Source: Gonium pectorale (Eukaryota > Chlorophyta > Chlorophyceae > Chlamydomonadales > Volvocaceae). From it: a stretch of 29,128 nt of DNA. The DNA is taken from the NCBI GenBank assembly GCA_001584585.1, contig LSYV01000010.1, forward strand, positions 1,467,793 through 1,496,920. The letters run 5' to 3'. The notes beneath the pieces are model-generated. The model saw nothing but the letters and a program-made list of their open reading frames with translations, searched no databases and was not told the origin of the DNA. The translations under genes were made by a program, and so were the position numbers. Below are positions 1 through 10,200 of the stretch, piece by piece. Every line of letters starts with the position of its first letter. Positions within the stretch are counted from its first letter, which is position 1.

Positions 1-595
1 AAATATACACCTAAGTATGGAAGTGCCGCTCGGGCAGCAGTGCTGGGCACTACGGACTTCATTCTGCGATCGAGAGCCGCCGCCTGCTGCTGGCCATGGC
101 CGCGTACGCCACTTCATCACCACGCATGCCCACGGTGCATGCACGCAAGCTTGCACACAAACGTAAGCCCACGTCCACACCTGCACCCAGACCCGAACCT
201 GCGTGTACGTGCACGCCCACGCACAACATTATTGCCCTGGCAACATAAACTAACGATGCATCGCCGGGGCCTCTGATCTATCCTACGCTGCATGCAGGGC
301 ACGCAGGGTAACCTGCACTCGCATGGCCGAAGCTGCGCGACAACTCATCTTCACCATCAATGGTCCATGCGCTGACGTGCTCCTGTTGTACGTCTCCACA
401 AGTACGTACCAGTGCCGCTAGCCGGTGCCGGCTTCATTCCGCAGGCGAGGTGGCGGTCTCCGCTAGTCGGCCCCTAGGCCCTGTCTCTTAGCAGCCCTCC
501 TGCCCCGTCGCCTTTGTCCACTTGCTTGCCTCCAGCAGGCGCACCGCAATCCCCGGGGTCCGGCGCCGTGCTAGCAAAGTCGCGTCCGCTGATGA
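1..595. other. Left-edge flank, no gene seen
   Basis: I see no supported gene here. The stretch at about 120-240 is rich in C, A and CAC/GTAC words (for example repeated GCACGCCCACGC-like strings) and gives only short unrecognisable frames on both strands. It could be an intergenic spacer or intron of a gene lying to the left, but no splice-consistent exon could be built. Confidence 0.5.
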
Positions 596-1225
596 CCACG
601 GGCCCACCTTACCTTTGCGGGCGCCTCCGGCGGCTGGATAGGCAACCACCATGGCGGCCTTCGGGGCCGGGGCTGGCTTTCAGCCTTTCACAGGGAGATC
701 CTGGACCTCACGGTACCCCACCTACCGCAGCTGATCTCCCGCCTGGGCGGGGCCCTGCTCCGCAGCGCTGGCCCCTGCCTGGAGAAGACGGCGCAGGACT
801 GCCGTGTAGAGGGTCCAGGCCGCGTATGTGCTTGCCCTCGAGGAGGGCTGTTGGACCCCAAACACTTGATGCGCCACAGGAGGCCAGATGATGCACTAGC
901 AGCTGCCAATCCTCTTTGTCGGCTCATGTCTTCAATGCGGCGCGATGAAGGAGTCCTGGAGCCGATGGGAGCCCCTACGACGCCACTGTTATGCGTGGGT
1001 ACCGCAGAGGGCACCGAGTGCAAGGCAGCAGGGGGAGAGCTACGCCGAGCGCCGTACATTGCGTCGGGAGAAGAGAATGCACGGCAGGCAGGGCTGCCAA
1101 GCAACGGCGCGCTGCGGCCCAGGCGGGCCCCCACTACACTGGAGCGAGGGAATGGGCGCTGCTCGCTCCTAGTCCTGTCCTCAAATTCTACCCATGGCCT
1201 CTGCGGCTTTGACGAATACCTTTGA
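596..1225 (+). CDS. Possible coding exon(s) of unknown function
   Basis: The frame opens after a TGA at 593-595 and stays open to a TGA at 1223-1225, about 209 codons. I do not recognise the product. The part from about 686 to 815 looks most like real coding sequence. Its third positions are mostly G or C, and the peptide (containing EILDLTVPHLPQLISRLGG) reads as an amphipathic helical segment. Two AG sites just upstream (TTTCAG at 678-683 and TTTCACAG at 686-693) could be splice acceptors. The downstream half, after about 830, has lost the codon bias. No start codon, partner exon or domain could be assigned. It could be an isolated exon of an unmodelled gene, a decayed gene fragment, or chance openness in GC-rich DNA. 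Confidence 0.22.
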   Translation, partial: PRAHLTFAGASGGWIGNHHGGLRGRGWLSAFHREILDLTVPHLPQLISRLGGALLRSAGPCLEKTAQDCRVEGPGRVCACPRGGLLDPKHLMRHRRPDDALAAANPLCRLMSSMRRDEGVLEPMGAPTTPLLCVGTAEGTECKAAGGELRRAPYIASGEENARQAGLPSNGALRPRRAPTTLERGNGRCSLLVLSSNSTHGLCGFDEYL

Positions 1226-2027
1226 CCTGTAGTGGACGGCATTGCTGCGAGGGCACGCCACGGGGAAGCTGGCAGTGACGGAATGCCGCGAGCCGGGGGG
1301 GGGGGGCAGCGGGCTCCAGGTTACAGGTTACAGGCTACATGTCTGTCAAAGCCGGAGGTACCGAGGGGCCATGGACGAGCGGGCTCCTTGTGGCCTCCCA
1401 CGGACTGTTCTCTGTCAGCGGGGCCATATATTCCCGGTGCCGGAGCTTGGGACCAACAGCTGCCGGGGGGCGCGGGCTCCAGCGCTCCAGCTGCTGGCAC
1501 CACACACGTTCAGTGCGCATGTTGGCGGAGCTCACGACAGACGCGGGGCCGAGCGTGACGCGCTTCGCATTCTGACCTCGGAATACCGGATGGACGGAGT
1601 TCAAGGGATACAAGGAGTAGGCGTAGGATTGGGCGGCACGAACGCAACTGCCGATTGCTTGACCAGCGTGTCCCGCGCTGCACGAGGGTGAAACGGAGCA
1701 TGGCGTCCGGTATGGCGCAGGATAAGCGGACTCGCGCAAGGGGGCAGGGTTGCTGAGGTCGATGCGGCTGGGGCAGCAGCAGTGGGTATCGACGGTGGGG
1801 CGGTGGCCTGCAACAGCACCGGTTGAGCGTGCAGGGAATGGGCGTGAGGCCCAGCGGGTGAACGGGATACGCATCGCACGGGGTGGGCGCTGGGCGGGAG
1901 GGCGCGTGCAGCAGTTCCGCATCAACACCCGTGTTTACACCAGAGATGGATCACGCCTATAACGCCAAGTTCCTGGCATCCCTGACAAAAGGGTCCTCGT
2001 GCGGAAAAGGGCCAGGGTGTCGCAGCC
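1226..2027. other. Intergenic, no gene seen; short tandem and G-run
   Basis: No supported gene. A run of twelve G lies at 1295-1306. Three 7-bp units (GGTTACA, GGTTACA, GGCTACA) lie back to back at 1319-1339. Frames on both strands up to about 197 codons exist but overlap each other, lack codon bias and resemble nothing I know. Confidence 0.5.
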
Positions 2028-2190
2028 GGGCAAGTACGGCTTCGCTTGAGGACGATTGGGTGGGGTATGATCGGTGCAGTGTATCTCGGGGCCAAGCACA
2101 GCCGTTGCTTGACTTTGACGCTTTGTGCAGCCAGCTGTTGGCGTTTGGAGGCAGACACGCCCGTCCTGATCGGTTCCTTGACTCGGCACG
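2028..2190 (+). repeat. Diverged repeat, copy A
   Basis: This copy shares ordered blocks with copy B some 360-540 bp downstream. The blocks are AAGTACGGCTT (2032-2042), a GGTGCAG...GGGGCCAAGCA block (about 2074-2098), and a 22-bp exact match at 2145-2166 containing GGAGGCAGACACGCCC. The blocks are collinear, so this is an old duplication and not scattered chance words. The element type is unknown; no terminal repeats or coding frame were recognised. Confidence 0.6.
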
Positions 2191-2384
2191 AACAATGCAG
2201 GGCCTCGTAGGCCCCGGGTTTGCCGCGCGGGCTGCCGGCCCGCCGCGCGCTATCCGTGCCAGTTGTCGTTGATTGCTGCAACTTTCTTTCATGCAGAGCT
2301 GGGCATCACCAGCAGAAAACGGATGCGCATTGCCCGGGCATACAGACCGCAGCGTCGTCGGATAGGTCGCGCTCATCACTTGCT

Positions 2385-2740
2385 TTGCGGTAAGTACGGC
2401 TTGGTCGCCAATGCAGGATGCTGACACGGCCGCCCGCACGCTTGAACACCTTCTACGGTGAGGCCCACGTTGTCAGGTGGGGCCCACGGTGACAGGACGG
2501 ATGGACACAAGGGAGCCCCCGCCCCCCGGCTGGACGGTTGGGCACAGCTAGGCGGAGCATGACAGGTGCTGGGGTGCAGCGTAGCTGGGGGCCAAGCAGG
2601 GCACAACAGTTAAAACGTAACACGTGCATTCTCTCGGTCTTTGGCTTGTTAGTCAGCTGTTGTCTGCTGGCTGTTGGCTGTTGGAGGCAGACACGCCCGT
2701 CCACCGTACGTCGAGGGTATCGGTCACTTGACGGTTGCGT
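2385..2740 (+). repeat. Diverged repeat, copy B
   Basis: This copy has the same ordered blocks as copy A: AAGTACGGCTT at 2392-2402, GGTGCAG...GGGGGCCAAGCA at about 2574-2600, and the 22-bp exact block at 2681-2702. It is longer than copy A because about 170 bp lies between the first and second blocks. A third occurrence of the head block alone (GCAAGTACGGCTTCG) is at 3006-3020. No function is assigned. Confidence 0.6.
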
Positions 2741-3200
2741 AGGTAACGCCGCCAGGATCCTTTGCGCTTACGAGTACTGTGGAAATCTTGGGGTTTCATC
2801 GTGGGGCTCCATGTCAGGTGTGGGCCGCCGGCCGTGCCCGTGAAAAAAGATAAATCTGCAGAGTCCGTGGTCGTTGAACCTCCGCCCGACCCGGGGGTCA
2901 TGCATACTGGATAACAGCAGCAGGTTACGCACGTGCATTATAAATGAGTATAATCCATGAAAGTCCCGATGGTCGCTTGTCGCTTGCATCTTACTTCGCT
3001 GCTCGGCAAGTACGGCTTCGTCTTACTAGAATGTGTTCCAGGCAACGTGCAAGCAACCGCTCGTGTTTATTTAGCATTACTCCTCTTGTTTGCCGTCAGT
3101 CTAAACAGCGACAGACCGCAAGACAACTTCAACACGTCCTATCAGCTCTGCGGCTTTACCTCAGTACTTGCAATACATAATCAACACATTCGTATCCAAG
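2741..3200. other. Upstream region of the channel gene
   Basis: No gene seen. The region is more AT-rich than its surroundings, with TATA-like words at about 2938-2943 and 2949-2955, and an AAAAAAGATAAATCTGCAGAG string at about 2843-2863 that has a close relative at 27685-27705. It probably includes the upstream promoter region of the downstream gene. Confidence 0.4.
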
Positions 3201-3209
3201 TATTATAAA
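3201..3209 (+). promoter_or_regulatory. TATA-like box upstream of the channel gene
   Basis: The string TATTATAAA stands out in GC-rich surroundings and lies 54 bases before the predicted start codon. If it acts as a core promoter, transcription would begin near 3230 and the 5' leader would be only about 30 bases. No transcript evidence is available, so the role is inferred from sequence and position. Confidence 0.35.
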
Positions 3210-3215
3210 CTCAGA

Positions 3216-3266
3216 ATGCCGGGGCTCGCCCGTAGGTCGCTGGCCCGAAGGGCTGGAGGGCCATGA
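3216..3266 (+). other. Short upstream ORF overlapping the main start codon
   Basis: An ATG at 3216 opens a 16-codon frame that ends in TGA at 3264-3266. That stop overlaps the main ATG at 3263 as ATGA. If the transcript starts upstream of 3216, this uORF would be met first and could lower translation or allow re-initiation at the main ATG. If transcription starts about 30 bases after the TATA-like box, the uORF would not be in the mRNA. Confidence 0.35.
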
Positions 3267-4243
3267 GCGCACCAGAGCCGGGTGCTGGGGTACATGACCC
3301 GGACCCGGACACGGAAGCAAATCAGGGCTGTTCGCCAGGCAGTCAAGAAGCGCCCGCGGACGATGGCCCTGAACCTGGTGTGCCAAGGACCACGCGCTCG
3401 CGGGGGGAAACCATCCAGGAGCTTTCGGTGGTGACCATCAGCCCGGGTGACAGCGTACAGGCGCCCGCCGCGCTCGCCGTGGAGGTGGCCCCCACTAGCC
3501 CCCTCGAGCCACCCCTCGGCGACGAGCCCTGCGGGGCAGAAGGGGGCGAGCAAGCCCACCAAAAATCCCTCACAGGCTCTCGTCAAGGCAGCCGCGAGGA
3601 GGCGCAGCTCGCGCCCACGCCCACGGGCCATCCATCGGCGGAGCTGGCGGCCTTGTCTGACAGCGGCCCACCCTCCCCCGACCTTGGCCCCGCTGAGACG
3701 GTCGCACCCGCGGGGTCAGGAGCGGCACTTATGCAATCGAGCAGCGTCGAAGTCCACGACGCCGACGACTCGGACCCTGCTGCCGTCGCCGTCCCTGCGC
3801 CGGCCCGGATCAGTGTAAATGGTGCCGCCACGGCAGGAGGGCCGCCCCCGGCTGTCCCACCGGACATCGAAGCCCCGATTCCGGAGCATCAGGCGGTGAC
3901 GATATACCCGGAGACGCCCCAGGGGCATTGCCTGCCCGGCTCCATACCCAGTCCCTTGCCCTCTGGGGTCGTCACGGCGGCGCCCGTCATTACAGAGCCG
4001 GAGCTGCCTCCGGCGGGTAGCCTGAGACAAGTCGGCAGCACACGGAGCCGCGGGCAGCCCGAGGCGGAGCTGGGTCCCCCCGGCACTGTATTACCGCCGG
4101 TCTCAAGTCGGCAGACGCCGGACCATACCCGACGGACTCCGCAGGCGCTGCACCTTAGCCCCTCGAGGGCGCAGGAGATGGACGAGCACGACCAGGTGCA
4201 CAGGCTGTCGTACTCACCGGAGTTTATCGCGGAAAAGCAGAAG
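3263..4243 (+). other. Exon 1: disordered N-terminal tail of the channel
   Basis: This exon encodes residues 1-327, rich in Pro, Ala, Glu, Ser and Gly, with no hydrophobic segment and no signal peptide. It would form a flexible cytosolic tail ahead of the ankyrin repeats. It ends at an AAG|GTAGGT donor. Reading past this donor gives a frame to 4459 that loses coding character and the link to the ankyrin exon. Confidence 0.75.
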
Positions 4244-7200
4244 GTAGGTGGCGGAGGAGAGTGGGCGGCTCTTGCGCGAAGCGCTGCGTCGGGCCGGGCC
4301 TCGCTTGACGGCTGTAGCCGCTGCCTCAGCGGCGACGGAGCTGCAGCTGACAATGCGGCTTGGAGGGGAGCGACACGGCTGCTGCAGCTCACGCGTCTCA
4401 CGCAGATTCTATGCACGGATGCATGGGGGGTTGAGGGATGTGGTCTGCAGGTTGCTTAGGAGGTACTGACCTTGTGCACCCCGACTTGGGAGAGCCCCTC
4501 GTCTGCCCAGTTGTTACAACCGTTCGGCTGCTCATACTGCCACCGCCTCTGCCACTGGTTCCAGTGCCCTTTCTACTCCTCATCATTATCTTGATGCCAA
4601 AACGCTGGGCCCCGCGCCGTTCCCCGCCCCCGCCCCAGGACCCATCCTTCACGCTGCTTCACTTCGTGGCCATGCTGGGCACTGGCACGCTGGCGGAGGC
4701 GCTGGACGTCAAGGCTCGCGAGCCGGACGCCATGCAGCGCTTCACGCGTTACATGCGGCACCTCATCACGCGGGACGACAACGTGTTTGTCACGGACAAG
4801 GTGCGCGCGTGTGGGGGTTCGTCCCGAGCCGCACGTGTCGCCTTCTGCAGAGAGGCCTCGCGCCACCGACCTCCCGGTGCTTACCACGAAACCGCCCTGT
4901 GCGCTTTGCCTCCCATACCTGCACCCCACAACCCCTGGGGCCCAGGCCTTGCGCGGCCCAGTACTGCCGGCCCTTTGTGGGGTCCGTAACGCCGCATGGG
5001 CACTTCGGCCACCGTCGCTCGCAGGCCCGTGTTCCACCACTGCCTCTGGAGACACGCGCCAGCGTGTCGCCGCTGGTGCATGCCCTGCCACAGCTTCGTG
5101 TACCCCTTCCTCGAGCCCCGACCCCTTGCCCCTCCCTCCCACAGTACGGGTGCACTCCGCTGCAGCTGGCGGCGGCCCTCGGCAACAAGATCATGGTGGC
5201 CGCGCTGCTGGAGCCGTACGGGCCCCCCGCGTCGTCCAGCTTCAGGGGGTTGGAGCGTTTCAGCGAGGAGTATGGGGAGTTCCACAAGTACATCAACCAC
5301 CAGGACGGGCAGGTGAGGGCCCGAGCGGCGCCGCACTGGGGAGTGGGGAGCACGGGTGGGGAGCGGGCTGAAGGCAGGCGTGGCCAGCGTGGCCATGGGC
5401 GTTGCCAGAATCCATCTGGATCTATCGGGTCTTGGAGGTTGCAGCAGGGCGTACTGTGGATCACAGGCGGGGTCGTCGGCGGGGCTCAGGGGCGATACGG
5501 AAAGGCTGTTCTTAGGAGTCCTGCGGGTAGGCAGATACATGGGGTCATGCAGAGCCTGCAGAATCAGGCTTGGCCGCCATTTGACGTACCCTAAAGATCT
5601 GGGGCTGCGGGCTTCGGCGGTGAAAGGATGGTAGGGGTAAGGGCGAGGAGACGGAACTCATGACAGGGGGCGATGCCGGATTTGCAGCGAACAGGTTTCG
5701 GTGGCGGTAGATGAGTAGCAGCGTCTGCAGGCTGCGCCGCGGCTTGTCCTACGGCTGTAATCTCGTTTCAATCGCGCGAGCATCGCGAGGCGTTGTCACC
5801 TCAACGTGGCATGCCCCCCCCCCGTGACTGCCTTTCATCCTCCTGCCTCAACGCTCCCGCGCCCTGGCCTCAACGACCTTGCAATCCTCGCGCCGTCTTG
5901 TATTGACCCCGCGCTCCCCCCACTCTTTTGAGTGCGCAAATCGGTGTCCGCGATGCGACCCATTTCCTTTCTTCATTACCCCTACTCTCTGCACAGATCC
6001 GCTTCAGTGCGCTGCACGGCGCCGTCAGCCACGGGGAGGCGGAGGTAGTCATTCAGCTGCTTCGCAACGGGGCCGACCCGCAGGTCCTGGACGTCAACCG
6101 GAAGACCGCCTTCAAGGTGCGGAGGGGGATCAAGTTACAACGAGGCGGGGCCAGGGTGACGTGTCCTGGGGGTTCATGTTTGACATGTAGGCGGGCCAGG
6201 GGGTTGATGGGCGGGCGGAGGGACGCGACGAACCGGGTGAAGCGCGCGGGATGGCGGGATCTGGGTGTGGGTACTCAGTTCAGCCGAACCTGGGATTCTT
6301 GCAGGCGCGGTACGCCGACCCTGGAATGCGCCAGCTGTGCATGCGGTCGCGCGCGTCCCGCTGCAGCCGGTGTAACGCCCTTCTGGCCCCTGACCATGTC
6401 CTTGCCCCTCGCCTTCACCACTCGTTCGCCGATCCGTGCCACCCGTGCCTCCCTTCCAGGTTGCCCCGTCCCTGCCGTCGCTCCAGGAGCTGCTGCGGCA
6501 GATCCTCCAGAATGACGAGGGCGTCAAGGTGGGTGGGCGGGGCTGCGCGCCACGGCCGTCAACTAGGGACTGGGCTCAGGGAGGGGGATGCCTGTTGTGT
6601 TCCTTTTCCCCTATGTCGGTCTTCAGATGCGCATTGCTTTGCTGGCCGCGCCGTCTGCCCCTGTCGGGCCCTATCCCTCCCGCGCTTCCTTCGCGTAGAG
6701 CTTGCCTCCCTTGCGCGTTGCCCGCGCTGTCGACTCCCGCAGATGGACATTGTCGTGGAGCTGATGGCCGAGGTGCTGGAGCAGCAGAACTCGCAGGCGG
6801 CAAAAGCGGCCCAGGCAGAGTCGGCGGCGCCGTCTGGCGCGTCAGCAGCCCCGTCGGCCTCGGCGCCATCCGCAGCGTCGCACGCGTCGCACGCTTCCTG
6901 TACCGCCTCCGTCACTTCCAGGGCGGGGCCGGCGGCCGACGCGCCGGCACCCAACACATCCGCTTCTGGCGCGGCACCCGCGGCGCCATCAGCGAACGGG
7001 GCGGGGCCGCCGGTGGCCGTGCCCAGCGCCCTGCTAGGCGGCTTCGGCGGACCCAAGGGCTGGGCCAGGGTGGCTAAGCAATTGGCCCTGCCGCGCGTAA
7101 AGCCGGACCTGCCGACTGACGCCGAGCGGGTATGGCGCAGACTGTCTCGTGTCGGTCGTGGGCAGAATTACTCACAGGCTGTGGTTTCTCATGGCCCCTG

Positions 7201-10200
7201 GCATGTGCGCGCTGGGCTCCATCACTGCACGCCTTTTGCAAGCCGATTGCAGACTGTGAGTGGGTCCCTCTTGCCTTACCTCTTGGCCCGACACGCGTGC
7301 CCACCTCCCTGGCCAACCATGCTCTGCCTGCAGCGCTTTGGCGGGGTCGCGTTCGCTGTGCTGGGGCAGCAGAGCGCCGACGTGGTGGCCACCATACGCC
7401 GCTTCTTCCGCAAGCTGTACGAGGCGGTGAGAACGCCGTACCTGCAGGATGGAGTTCGGCATTGGGTTGGGCGGCCCCGCGCCTACTGTGGCGGTGCCAG
7501 GGCTGGGACTGAGGGGCCCGGCCTGGGGTCGCGGGAGGCTTTGGTCCGCCTACTGCCCCCAACTTCGCTCACGCCGCGGGCCACCGGTGCTCGTTTCCCT
7601 CACCCTCTCGCACTGCCCCGCTCACCCCCGCAGCGGCGCTACACGGACATGTGCCGCTACCTGCTGGCGGCGGTGCGCACCAACCACTTCAAGCTGACGG
7701 AGATGATGATCGACCTGCTGTGCGACGAGTGCCCCGCCGTGTTGCGGGAGCCCGAGTTCCAGGGCACGCTGGATCCGCTGGTGTCGTCCTTCCCACCGCT
7801 CTTCCACCGCTTGCTCTCGAAGCTGCAGGTGGGAGCCCCCGGAGGCGCCGGTTCGCTAATATGCACATGTGATAATGCTCATTGCCCGTTTTATGGCGTC
7901 CCGGCGCGCCCATGAATACGAGCAATTACCGACACGCTCCGATTCGCCTGGTTACGCGTGGGTCGCACCACCCACAGTATATGCGCGACGAGGACGTCGA
8001 GGGCTTCGTCACTCACCTGCAGCCGGAGATGTTCTCTAGTCGCATCGATGCGGCGCAGCCGGCGGGCGCCGACGCCACCGCCACGGACGGTGAGGCCGCT
8101 GGCGCCATTGGGGGGCCCTCGGCGCGCGCTCTGCGCCCCCTCTCCGCCTTCCCGCACCGGCCAGGGTCTGCCTTCGTGGCGCGCCCCGTCTCGGCCATGC
8201 CCGCGGCCACGCGGCCACATTCATCGCACCCCGTGCGGCCAGTCTCTGGAAAGGCTGCGGGGACCGGGGCGGGGGCGGGAGCTGGAGCTGGAGCTGGAGC
8301 GCGGTCAGGGGCGGGCCCAGGGCCGCAACGTGGCGGCGCGGCCGACCGCGTCAAGCTGCTCATTTACCAGCAGCTGGTGGAAGGCCTCAAAGAGGTGGGT
8401 TTGGGAGGATGGGAGGATGGGGCGAGTGCCTTGGCCGCAGCCGGGCTGCGAGGCTGGGGCGCCCCGGGGCGGAGCATACTGTTCGCACTCTGGTCTGGTC
8501 AAAGCAACGCCAGGCTGGCGCACGAGCATGGGGACTGGGGAGGAGGCATGTGTAGATGTGGTGTGTCGATTGCCTGCAGCTCGGTGGAGGCAGCTGCTCG
8601 GCGTTTCTTCGGCACTGGGCCTGGTGTTTGACCCTCCTCGTGATATTGTCGTACGCAGGTGTCGTACCGCGTGATCAAGATCTTCATCGAGCAGTCGGAC
8701 GTGTCGCTGCTGAACGACATGGCGCTGTTCCCCATCTTCCGTGACTTCGTAGACCTTATTAAGGAGCGACACACCGCAAAGGTGCGATGCGGGCCAAAAG
8801 GCAGTAGAATGGGACTTCAGAATTTTAGAACCGTTAAAACCCGAAAGCCGCATACCTCGCCAGTCCCTGCCGCAGCCAGTTGCTTGAAGAAGGGTGCCCA
8901 CTTCATGCCCCAACCGTGCGCACCCCAACACATTGCTCCAGGCGTTTGACGAGTCGGACAGCAGTCGCAAGCTGCTCCTGCAGCTGCTGCGGCAGGGGTC
9001 CGGCCAGCCCCTGTCTCCGGCAGCGCCGGGCTCAGGGACGGCAGCCCTGGAGCCCGTACCCGAGCTGACCAGCCCAGTAGCTGCTCCTGCCACGCCGCCT
9101 CCGCCAATCGTCGCGTGGCCGTCGCAGGACGGACGGTGAGCCACCCCGCTTGTGTTGGCGAATGCTATGGGGCTATGGGCGACAAAACAACCAGTTAGTC
9201 CGGTCACATATCACGCCCATGCGCTTGTGCAGTCGTGATGGGCGCTGCGTGTTGCCTACCCGGCTCAACGAAAGCGGGCGCTTAGTTGTGAGTACAAGGT
9301 GCGTTGTACCTTTTTCGCGCTACCAGGCCCACATGCTGACAGTCACGGGGTCTTCGACGCACGAAAGTACACATATTCTCCGTGCCACTTTTGTGCAGGG
9401 TGGTGATCGAGAAGGGGAACAGCAAGGTGGCCATCGCCAAGCAGCCGAGCGATGGACCCGCCGTCGTGGGGCCGGGGAAGGGCGGCCTTGGCTGCGCCGG
9501 CTGCGCCGGCGGCAGCACAACCTCCAGCTCCGGCCCTGGTTCGGCGTCGGGTTCGGGCTCCGGCGCCACTGAGCCCACCAGCGGGCCCGATCCCCGCAGC
9601 CCCGGCGGCAGCGGCCGGCGGTTGTCGACAGCTGACAGCGGCGCCGACGACGGCAGCGGCGGCAGCGGGAGCGCCTCCAAGCAGCGGGAGCGGCTGGCGC
9701 TGCAGACGCTGCACGTTGAGAGGGTGCTGTGGGCAGCCCTGAGGGGCGGCAAGAGCGACAACGTGGAGGCGGTGGTGGAGAGCATCGTGGGCTGGGTCGA
9801 CACCAACAGCAGGGAGGGCACGGTGCGTGGATGGCGACCGTTGCAACGAGGGAAATTGCAGGCGGTGTAGGGTTGGGGCCAGATTGCCGTGTCGTTGAGG
9901 TCAAGTGGCTGGCGTGGCGTGCAACGCACCAGGCATCGTTCGTGTGGGCTTGGGAGGGGCGGGCGTACAGCGGTCCTTCCCCTTCATTGGGCAGCCCTGT
10001 TTGCCACCCTTCATCCGTCCTCCTGCTTACATCTTCAGCGTTCGCAGGCCATGCTCTGGCCCATGTCCCCTTGCTTTCCTTCGGCCCCTCCCGTTTGCGC
10101 GCCACTACCATAGCTTCCTCTGGCGCATTCGCGCGTCCTGTTCACTGCAACCTCCGCGTACTGTTACCTCCCCAGGCCGTGTTCCTGACGGGCATTACAC

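Noticed and set aside
1335..1928. 197-codon minus-strand open frame in the left flank
   Set aside because: No codon bias, no domain, and overlapping open frames on both strands in the same interval.
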